Assembly (NCBI GenBank): GCA_937911965.1
Contig: CALDPL010000160.1
Span: 1-14,961 of the forward strand
Source of the DNA: an uncultured Allomuricauda sp.
GTDB taxonomy: Bacteria; Bacteroidota; Bacteroidia; Flavobacteriales; Flavobacteriaceae
DNA length: 14,961 nt
Direction: 5' to 3'
Within the stretch, counting starts at the first letter, position 1. Every line of letters starts with the position of its first letter. The notes below the pieces were generated by a model, which had not been told where the DNA came from, did no database searches, and saw only the letters and a list, made by a program, of their open reading frames with translations. The position numbers and the translations under genes are program-made. Below are positions 7,824 through 12,920 of the stretch, in pieces.

Positions 7824-8236
7824 TTTCTGCTTGATTTCATGGCCTTTTCCTTCTTGAGCTTCGGGTCTTCCAAGAACTTTTGGTACTGTGGGGTCTCCAT
7901 ACCGTAAAGGGCGATCTTTCCCCGGGAATCGCTGTGGATCCCAAACCCATAGGATTTGGTCAAGGGGGATGCCCTCAGGCAGGCCTGCCCTTTTGAAAAG
8001 AACCGTTCCCGGGCCGGGCCGTATTCCTCGGGGACCAGGCCGCTGCGATCCGCAAATACCTGGAACAATACCTCATCGGACGTATATCCGTAGGGATTTT
8101 TGGCTATCATTTCATATTGCATTTCGGCTATGGTCCTTTGGTCGCCCCTGGAAGGGGGCTTGGTCCCCTGGGTCCTTTTCGTGTCCGGGGCCACCTCGAT
8201 GAAGTGGTCGAAGTAATTGGTGGTGTATGTTTTCAT
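7820..8236 (-). CDS. DUF6157 family protein
   Basis: A 138-residue soluble protein matching DUF6157 over most of its length: TTNYFDHFIEVAPD at the start, IAEMQYEMIAKNPYGYTSDEVLF in the middle, then RERFFSKGQACLRASPLTKSYGFGIHSDSRGKIALY. The start is set at the ATG at 8234-8236 because homologues begin with M(K/H)TxTTNY; an ATG 45 bases upstream would add a basic tail not typical of the family. No enzymatic role is known. It is the first gene of the DUF6157-DUF1569 pair and is divergent from the SemiSWEET gene. Confidence 0.85.
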   Translation of the reverse strand: MKTYTTNYFDHFIEVAPDTKRTQGTKPPSRGDQRTIAEMQYEMIAKNPYGYTSDEVLFQVFADRSGLVPEEYGPARERFFSKGQACLRASPLTKSYGFGIHSDSRGKIALYGMETPQYQKFLEDPKLKKEKAMKSSRK

Positions 8237-8278
8237 TTGGGTAGGTTTCCGGGTTCCCGCAGCTTTGGTCTGCACTTT

Positions 8279-8286
8279 CAAAACTA
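8279..8286 (-). promoter_or_regulatory. Putative -7 element of the DUF6157-DUF1569 operon
   Basis: The minus strand reads TAGTTTTG, a full TAnnTTTG match, 42 bases before the DUF6157 ATG at 8236. This placement also supports the shorter start, because an ATG at 8281 would fall inside the element. No clear -33 TTG was found. Confidence 0.45.
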
Positions 8287-8333
8287 ATAAAAGGAACGGA
8301 TTTAGTCGTTACCTTTAGGTGAAATAACCGACC

Positions 8334-8588
8334 ATGGAATCCATTGAGATCATCGGCCTTGTCGCTGCCACCCTGACCACCTCTGCCTTTGTCCCCCAAG
8401 TGAACCGGGCCTGGAGGTCCAAATCCACCAAGGATATTTCCCTGTTGATGTACCTGGCTTTTTTTGTGGGGACCATGCTTTGGCTCTATTACGGCCTTGT
8501 GCACGGGAGCCTGTCCATTGTCCTGGCCAATGGGGTCACGGGTCTTTTGGTGGTGGTGATGCTTTTTTTGAAGCTGAGGTACAAATAG
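8334..8588 (+). CDS. SemiSWEET sugar transporter (MtN3/saliva family)
   Basis: An 84-residue membrane protein with three hydrophobic helices (about residues 5-22, 37-58 and 62-80), the size and layout of a bacterial SemiSWEET, which dimerises to move mono- or disaccharides down their gradient. The PQ-loop signature is present as FVPQVNRAWRSKSTKDIS in helix 1 and the following loop, and GTMLWLYYG in helix 2 matches the conserved W/Y region. The helix-3 asparagine that lines the pore in the family is a likely match to ANGVTG. It is divergent from DUF6157 and convergent with the dehydrogenase gene. The sugar cannot be told from sequence. Confidence 0.92.
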   Translation: MESIEIIGLVAATLTTSAFVPQVNRAWRSKSTKDISLLMYLAFFVGTMLWLYYGLVHGSLSIVLANGVTGLLVVVMLFLKLRYK

Positions 8589-8619
8589 GTCCTATTATGG
8601 AACCTGGGATTTTGTGAAA

Positions 8620-8663
8620 TGGGTCCCATGTTCGAACGGTTGAAAACAAAACCATGGGACCCA
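8620..8663. repeat. 11-base inverted repeat between convergent genes
   Basis: TGGGTCCCATG (8620-8630) and CATGGGACCCA (8653-8663) are perfect complements separated by 22 bases. The element lies in the gap between the SemiSWEET stop and the dehydrogenase stop. The loop is long and no T-run follows on either strand, so it is not a standard terminator. Part of it (GGTTGAAAA, then CCATGGG, then CCCA) recurs at 10344-10378 on the other side of the dehydrogenase/HxlR pair. Confidence 0.55.
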
Positions 8664-8711
8664 GACACATTGGATGGGTCGCGATTGTTACAAACATATG
8701 ATGTTGGGGGC

Positions 8712-9707
8712 TCAACCCGGGATGAATGAAATGCCGGTTGTGTTTTCTGTCCATTTCCACAATTGTTTTGCGCGGGTTGGATCCAATGAATATGGTTTTA
8801 CCCCTTGGGAAAATTCCTGGCCCAATGCCAATTCCGCTATGTCCGAATCTTCGCAATACACACCGCCATAGGCATCCAATTCCTGGCTTGTGGCGGCCCA
8901 AATCGTTGTGGCCGCACCTTGTGGAATGGTTTTTAAACTTGCAATGGCGTTCCGGTCGGGCTCCCCATGTTCGTTGTAAAGACCAAAGTTTTGCAAGAGT
9001 TCCATAGGAGCTTCCCGGATCAATTCCGTTCCCCATATATTGCCAGGATGTAGGGAATAGGCCCTCACCCCATAAGGTTTGCCGCGTTGGTCCAATTCAA
9101 GGGAAAATAGATTGACGGCGGTCTTGGATTGTCCATAGGCGGTCAGGGTGTCATAGGACCGTGTTTTAAAGTTCGGATCGCCAAAATCAAAATCCGAAAA
9201 TTGGTGTCCTTGGGAAGACACGTTGACAACCCGGGCCCCATCAGCCCTTTTCAATGCGACCCAGAGTCGGGCGGTAAGTTGAAAAACGGATAGATAATTG
9301 GTGGTGAGCTGCGATTCGTTCCCGGAGGAATTCCTGCGCAGGGGCACAAACATTATTCCCGCATTGTTGATCAGTAGGTGCAGGGGCCTGGCAGTGGCCA
9401 TAAATTTGTTGGCAAAGCGGTCAATGGATCCAGGATCCATCAAATCCAATTCTTCGAGTTCCACCCCTTTGATGCCTGCCAAATTTGCCTTGGCCTTTTT
9501 CAGGTTTCGTGCCGGCACGATGACAGTTGCTCCAGCTGAGGTCAGTGTTTTGGTGGTTTCCAGGCCAATTCCTGTGTAACCCCCTGTGACTACGGCAATT
9601 TTTCCCCTAAGGTCAATTCCTTTGATCGACTCTTTTGCTGTGGTTGATGCATTGAACCCCGAACCTATGGGATGTTGCAGTGCCCCCTTGTGATTGTTTT
9701 GTTCCAT
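8712..9707 (-). CDS. Short-chain dehydrogenase/reductase (SDR)
   Basis: A 331-residue cytoplasmic NAD(P)-dependent oxidoreductase of the classical/extended SDR type. The Rossmann nucleotide motif TGGYTGIG is at 41-48, NNAG at 114-117, the serine strand VVNVSS at about 160-165, and the catalytic YGQSK (Tyr191, Lys195) is in place. SLHPGNIWGTEL follows as the PG motif after the active site. The N-terminal ~30 residues precede the usual domain and lack clear features. Bacterial relatives are often annotated as oxidoreductases of unknown substrate, and no substrate can be inferred here. It is divergent from an HxlR regulator, an arrangement in which HxlR proteins commonly control the neighbouring reductase in response to reactive electrophiles. 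Confidence 0.93.
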   Translation of the reverse strand: MEQNNHKGALQHPIGSGFNASTTAKESIKGIDLRGKIAVVTGGYTGIGLETTKTLTSAGATVIVPARNLKKAKANLAGIKGVELEELDLMDPGSIDRFANKFMATARPLHLLINNAGIMFVPLRRNSSGNESQLTTNYLSVFQLTARLWVALKRADGARVVNVSSQGHQFSDFDFGDPNFKTRSYDTLTAYGQSKTAVNLFSLELDQRGKPYGVRAYSLHPGNIWGTELIREAPMELLQNFGLYNEHGEPDRNAIASLKTIPQGAATTIWAATSQELDAYGGVYCEDSDIAELALGQEFSQGVKPYSLDPTRAKQLWKWTENTTGISFIPG

Positions 9708-9836
9708 GGTATAGAAAATTTATTGGACGGGGCTACCTTGGCCCCAATCCATGATTTATTTGAATTTCACTGTTGGGTTTGGGCATCGACGCCCCTTTTT
9801 TTGTTTGCACATGGCGTTGTTTTTTTGTTTGGGGGA

Positions 9837-9844
9837 CAAAGTTA
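9837..9844 (-). promoter_or_regulatory. Putative -7 element of the SDR gene
   Basis: The minus strand reads TAACTTTG, a full TAnnTTTG match, giving a leader of about 120 bases before the SDR start. It is a mirror copy of the element serving the HxlR gene, 21 bases away. Confidence 0.5.
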
Positions 9845-9854
9845 GGCCAGCTTG

Positions 9855-9869
9855 GTTATTTTAAATAAC
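9855..9869. promoter_or_regulatory. 15-base palindrome in the SDR/HxlR divergent gap
   Basis: GTTATTT-T-AAATAAC has perfect 7-base arms around one base. Its right arm overlaps the TAACTTTG element of the HxlR gene. As an AT-rich dyad between divergent promoters it is a good candidate HxlR-family operator. Confidence 0.45.
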
Positions 9870-9873
9870 TTTG
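9866..9873 (+). promoter_or_regulatory. Putative -7 element of the HxlR gene
   Basis: TAACTTTG matches TAnnTTTG fully and lies 42 bases before the regulator ATG. Its upstream promoter half would overlap the SDR -7 element, so the two promoters occupy the same DNA. Confidence 0.5.
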
Positions 9874-9915
9874 TCACTATTAATTACTGTATCATCGGTG
9901 TAACCAAGTAACATT

Positions 9916-10272
9916 ATGGAGTGTGGGAAGGAGGCTTTCCAGCCACAGCATAGCAAGGAAATGAGAGCGATCCGGGATTCCATGGACGTTTTGCACGGCA
10001 AGTGGACCATTGCAATAATTTCATCCATTTGCTATTACAATAAAAGGAGGTTTTCGGACATCCTCAATGATGTGGATGGGATATCCAATAGGATGTTGAG
10101 CAAGGAATTGAAGGAATTGGAAATCAACAAACTGATTGAGCGAACCGTTTTGGATACCCAACCGGTGACGGTCCAATATGAACTTACCGAACACGGGAGA
10201 ACCCTACAGACCCTTATCCACAACCTGACCCGTTGGGGCATGGAGCATCGTAAAAAAATTATCGGAGCTTAG
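9916..10272 (+). CDS. HxlR family winged-helix transcriptional regulator
   Basis: A 118-residue regulator. The family pattern is clear: MDVLHGKWTIAIISSI, then RRFSDILNDVDGISNRMLSKELKELE as the recognition-helix region, then a wing with QPVTVQYELTEHGRTL and a C-terminal dimerisation helix. Cys3 lies just before the domain; in several HxlR/HypR/QorR proteins a cysteine at this place senses diamide, quinones or aldehydes by oxidation. It is divergent from an SDR oxidoreductase and the gap contains several inverted repeats, so autoregulation plus control of the SDR gene is likely. The signal and DNA site are not known from sequence. Confidence 0.93.
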   Translation: MECGKEAFQPQHSKEMRAIRDSMDVLHGKWTIAIISSICYYNKRRFSDILNDVDGISNRMLSKELKELEINKLIERTVLDTQPVTVQYELTEHGRTLQTLIHNLTRWGMEHRKKIIGA

Positions 10273-10499
10273 TTTTTGGGAGGGTCGGATGATGCCGCGG
10301 GCCGGACCAAGTCCCTTTGGAATCCCATGGTCCCTTCGTTAAAGGTTGAAAAAGGTCTTGTCGTTCCCATGGGTCCCACAAGTACGGCATGAAAATCATA
10401 CCTTCTTTGAAAAGCTTCCACAACGGGATTCTGCAGAAGGCCAAGAGGTTGTTCGATCAAGGAATCCATTGAACGGGCCGCGTTGAAAACTTTGGTCAT
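10269..10499 (-). other. Doubtful 76-codon open frame in the HxlR/peptidase gap
   Basis: The ~316-base gap between the HxlR stop and the metallopeptidase start holds an open frame on the minus strand, from an ATG at 10499 (longer if read from 10598, but that overlaps the next gene's start). Its translation (MTKVFNAARSMDSLIEQPLG, later YDFHAVLVGPMGTTRPFSTF) has no family I recognise. It also overlaps the repeated CATGGGTCCCA-type sequence. It may be a decayed gene or non-coding DNA. No other gene-like frame is seen in this gap. Confidence 0.15.
10323..10378. repeat. Direct repeat with CCATGG core, related to the 8620-8663 element
   Basis: TCCCATGGTCCC (10323-10334) and TCCCATGGGTCCC (10365-10377) are near-identical direct copies. 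Between them lies TTCG then GGTTGAAAA (10344-10352). The same order (TTCG, GGTTGAAAA, CCATGGG, CCCA) occurs at 8631-8663. Confidence 0.4.
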
Positions 10500-10588
10500 T
10501 GGGTACATTTTGTCAGCAAAGGTGACAACTCTTATTTTGGCCGGATTTTTGCTTAATTGTGGTATATTTATAACTAAATCGATAAGCC

Positions 10589-11290
10589 ATGATGACATAT
10601 TATATTTTGATCGGTGCGATTGCCCTGGTGAGCTGGCTGGTGAGCAATCAGTTGAAGAGCAAATTCAGGAAATATTCCAAGGTGCATTTGCGCAATGGGA
10701 TGAGTGGGGCGGAGATTGCCCAAAAAATGTTGGACGATCACGGGATCCGGGATGTGAAGGTGATATCCACCCCGGGAATGTTGACCGACCACTACAACCC
10801 AAAGAACAAAACGGTGAACCTCAGTGAGGGGGTCTACAATCAGAGAAATGCCGCTGCTGCAGCGGTGGCCGCACACGAATGTGGCCATGCCGTACAACAT
10901 GCCCAAGCCTATGAATGGCTTACCCTGCGTTCCAAATTGGTGCCCGTGGTCAGTGTCACTTCCAGCATGTCCACCTGGGTGGTTTTCGGGGGCATTATCC
11001 TAATGGCCACTTCAGGAGTGGCCGGGGGCATCGGGTTTTATATTGCCGTTGCCGGACTGATCATGATGGGTTTTGCGACCCTCTTCAGTTTTGTGACCCT
11101 GCCCGTGGAATACGATGCCAGCAAAAGGGCCTTGGTGTGGCTCAAGCAAAAGAACATGGTGAGCCAACAGGAATACGCCGGGGCGGAAGATTCCTTGAAA
11201 TGGGCGGCCCGGACCTATTTGGTCGCGGCCATCGGTGCCTTGGCCTCCCTCCTCTATTGGGCCCTGCAAGTGCTCGGAAGCCGGGATTGA
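10589..11290 (+). CDS. Membrane zinc metallopeptidase (Zn_peptidase_2 / YugP-like)
   Basis: A 233-residue membrane protein of the putative neutral zinc metallopeptidase group. The first membrane helix is at about residues 3-20. GMSGAEIAQKMLDDHGI follows, then the zinc-binding AAHECGHAVQHA (HECGH at 96-100), two hydrophobic segments at about 118-160, and LPVEYDASKRAL, whose Glu is the probable third zinc ligand. A last helix lies near the C-terminus. YugP-type proteins are conserved but their substrates are unproven. A second ATG three bases later is an equally possible start. It is a single gene ending in a strong hairpin. Confidence 0.92.
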   Translation: MMTYYILIGAIALVSWLVSNQLKSKFRKYSKVHLRNGMSGAEIAQKMLDDHGIRDVKVISTPGMLTDHYNPKNKTVNLSEGVYNQRNAAAAAVAAHECGHAVQHAQAYEWLTLRSKLVPVVSVTSSMSTWVVFGGIILMATSGVAGGIGFYIAVAGLIMMGFATLFSFVTLPVEYDASKRALVWLKQKNMVSQQEYAGAEDSLKWAARTYLVAAIGALASLLYWALQVLGSRD

Positions 11291-11318
11291 TGTTGAACCA
11301 AAAGTAATATACAATAAG

Positions 11319-11343
11319 AAACGGGGCCTTTTGGCCCCGTTTT
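11319..11343 (+). terminator. Rho-independent terminator after the zinc metallopeptidase gene
   Basis: AAACGGGGCC, loop TTTT, then GGCCCCGTTTT form a perfect 10-base stem 28 bases after the peptidase stop, with a short T-run. The stem also reads on the minus strand, so it could help to end transcripts from the convergent ferritin gene. Confidence 0.85.
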
Positions 11344-11352
11344 AGGTTCTAT

Positions 11353-11370
11353 CATTTCCTTTTGGAAATG
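11353..11370. terminator. Second hairpin between convergent genes
   Basis: CATTTCC, loop TTTT, GGAAATG form a perfect 7-base stem, 10 bases after the first hairpin and 38 bases beyond the ferritin stop on the minus strand. It shares the CCTTTTGG centre with the first hairpin. No clear T-run follows on the minus strand, so its role as ferritin terminator is uncertain. Confidence 0.4.
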
Positions 11371-11408
11371 GATTTGTGTCTTCATTATGGGTATTGGAGC
11401 CCAGGGGA

Positions 11409-11927
11409 TCAATCGATCCACCTCGCGACCTGGTTGTCTATCATCTGAAGTCCCACACCTTCGGTGCCTGTGACCTCGATCATATCCAGGATGTCCCGGA
11501 TGGTGTTCTCCTCTTCCACTTGTTCCATGACAAACCAGTCGAGGAAACGCTCTGTGGGGATGTCTCCCAGTTCCCTGGCCTTCTTCACGATGTTGTGGAT
11601 GGATTTGGTCACGGCCACTTCGTGTTCCAAGGTACTCTCGAATACATCCACTATGGAGGAGTAGTCGTGGTTGATGTCCCTGATCTCCGGGGATACGGGA
11701 CTTCCTCCGGTTTCCAAAAGGAAGTTGAAGATTTTCATCATATGCTCCCGTTCTTCCTCGGTCTGCTTGTAGAAAAACTTTGCCGAAGTGAAATATCCGT
11801 TCTGCTCGCACCAGGATGCCATGGCCAAATAGGTGGCCGAGGCATGGGCCTCCATCTTTATCTGTGCATTGAGCAAATCCATGGATTCCACTTTGATGCT
11901 CATGCTTTGTCTTGCTATATCTTTCAT
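11409..11927 (-). CDS. Non-haem ferritin (FtnA-like)
   Basis: A 172-residue ferritin that oxidises Fe(II) and stores iron as a mineral in a 24-subunit shell. Ferroxidase-site residues align with E. coli FtnA: Glu26 in KMEAHASATY, Glu59 and His62 in EEREHM, Glu103 in LEHEVAVT, and Gln136 in WFVMEQVEEE with further glutamates behind it. The length is normal. The first ATG is used; a second at residue 9 (MSIKVESMD) is possible and would match shorter homologues. A TAnnTTTG element lies 26 bases upstream, so it is probably transcribed on its own. No clear Fur-type box was identified by eye. Confidence 0.95.
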   Translation of the reverse strand: MKDIARQSMSIKVESMDLLNAQIKMEAHASATYLAMASWCEQNGYFTSAKFFYKQTEEEREHMMKIFNFLLETGGSPVSPEIRDINHDYSSIVDVFESTLEHEVAVTKSIHNIVKKARELGDIPTERFLDWFVMEQVEEENTIRDILDMIEVTGTEGVGLQMIDNQVARWID

Positions 11928-11953
11928 ACCTTTCTGTGTATTGCTTTATACTG

Positions 11954-11961
11954 CAAAAGTA
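11954..11961 (-). promoter_or_regulatory. Putative -7 element of the ferritin gene
   Basis: The minus strand reads TACTTTTG, a full TAnnTTTG match, 26 bases before the ferritin ATG. A TTG lies 14 bases upstream, shorter than the usual spacing, so the -33 part is unclear. Confidence 0.55.
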
Positions 11962-12043
11962 CGAAATATTGACCGCAACTTAAAGCCAAGTGCCTTATTT
12001 AAAGATGATTTAAGACTGGATAAAAATAAGGGAGAAAATGGGG

Positions 12044-12364
12044 TCAGACCCTGGCCATGGCCCTGCCCGCGGAGAGGCCCAGGGCAACGAATCCCTTTTC
12101 CACAAGTTCTTTGAGGTCGAGAATTTCCAGGGTGTTCAAAATCAGCAGATGTTCCTTGTTGCAGAGCAGGAGTATCTCGAAGCCGTGTTTGTTCAAACTG
12201 CCGTCAAAATGGTCCTCTATGGGGATGGCGTTGACCTTTTCCCTAAGGGCCAACAATTGGCACAGGGACATGCGCACCAGCTTTTGTCCGAAATCCAAAT
12301 AAAAGCAGCGTTGGCCGCAGCCTTGGTACAATGTGTAGTATGTGGTTCGGAATATTACATTCAT
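12044..12364 (-). CDS. Unrecognised 106-residue protein
   Basis: I do not recognise this family. The protein has no signal peptide or membrane helix. It begins MNVIFRTTYYTLYQGCGQRC, with two cysteines at residues 16 and 20, followed by alternating strands and helices (FYLDFGQKLVRMSLCQLLAL, NKHGFEILLLCNKEHLLILN) and a basic tail. Codon use is like that of its neighbours, and it has a very good Bacteroidota promoter directly upstream, so it is probably a real gene. The -7 element ends only five bases before the ATG, implying a leaderless message or a start further in. It follows the Lrp gene by 39 bases and precedes ferritin. A link to iron is possible by position only. Confidence 0.6.
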   Translation of the reverse strand: MNVIFRTTYYTLYQGCGQRCFYLDFGQKLVRMSLCQLLALREKVNAIPIEDHFDGSLNKHGFEILLLCNKEHLLILNTLEILDLKELVEKGFVALGLSAGRAMARV

Positions 12365-12369
12365 GGGCC

Positions 12370-12401
12370 CAAATGTAATATTAATTTAGATTGAATACAA
12401 A
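12370..12401 (-). promoter_or_regulatory. Complete Bacteroidota-type promoter before the 106-residue gene
   Basis: On the minus strand TTTG (12401-12398), 20 bases, then TACATTTG (12377-12370) match both halves of the Bacteroidota housekeeping promoter at the normal spacing. It is the best promoter match in the window. Confidence 0.65.
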
Positions 12402-12403
12402 TA

Positions 12404-12874
12404 TCAAATCTGGATCTGTCGATCGATCTGTTGGTTCAGGGAAATAAAGGTTTCTGTGCGGGACACCCCTTCGATCTGCTGTATGTTCTTGTTGAGGACC
12501 TGCATCAGGTGCTCGTTGTCCCGGCAGAGGACCTTGATCAGGATGGACCAGTTCCCGGTGGTGTAGTGGCACTCGAGTACCTCCGGGATCCGCTCCAGTT
12601 CCTTTACCGCCTTGGGGTTTGACATGGCCTTGTCCAGGAAGATCCCTATATAGGCCATGGTGGTATAGCCCAACACCCTGGGATTGATCACGAATTTGGA
12701 TCCCAAAAGCAGGCCGGAGCTTTCCAATTTGCGCAACCGTTGGTGAATGGCCGCCCCGGAAATGCCGATGTTTCTGGCGATCTCGAGAATGGGTTTACGG
12801 GCATCTTCCATCAAATACCTTAAAATCTTCTTGTCAATACCGTCAATTTTGACCGAACCGTCATTGTTTTTCAC
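12404..12874 (-). CDS. Lrp/AsnC family transcriptional regulator
   Basis: A 156-residue regulator of the leucine-responsive/AsnC group. The N-terminal helix-turn-helix is at about residues 10-60 (DGIDKKILRYLMEDARKPIL, then EIARNIGISGAAIHQRLRKLE). A linker strand (GLLLGSKFVINPRVLGY) and a RAM/AsnC effector domain (AYIGIFLDKA, LECHYTTGNWSILIKVLCRD, VSRTETFISL) follow. Such proteins form octamers that bind amino acids. It begins 46 bases after the end of the saccharopine dehydrogenase gene on the same strand, so a role in lysine or related amino-acid control is likely but inferred. The effector cannot be read from sequence. Confidence 0.93.
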   Translation of the reverse strand: MKNNDGSVKIDGIDKKILRYLMEDARKPILEIARNIGISGAAIHQRLRKLESSGLLLGSKFVINPRVLGYTTMAYIGIFLDKAMSNPKAVKELERIPEVLECHYTTGNWSILIKVLCRDNEHLMQVLNKNIQQIEGVSRTETFISLNQQIDRQIQI

Positions 12875-12920
12875 TGGAATGATTTGAATTTGACACTAAA
12901 GATATTCAAAAAGGCCCAAT

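Larger units (their letters stand above)
9851..9908. promoter_or_regulatory. Long-spaced inverted repeat around the HxlR promoter
   Basis: CTTGGTTA (9851-9858) and TAACCAAG (9901-9908) are perfect 8-base complements 42 bases apart. They bracket the HxlR -7 element and end seven bases before its start codon. They could be paired half-sites for a dimer or tetramer, or chance. Confidence 0.35.

Noticed and set aside
8620..8663. Inverted repeat considered as a terminator for the SemiSWEET and SDR genes
   Set aside because: The 22-base loop and lack of a T-run on either strand do not fit a Rho-independent terminator; kept only as a repeat.
11254..11811. A 185-codon minus frame across the terminator and the ferritin gene
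   Set aside because: It reads through the strong hairpin and is out of frame with ferritin; its translation looks random.
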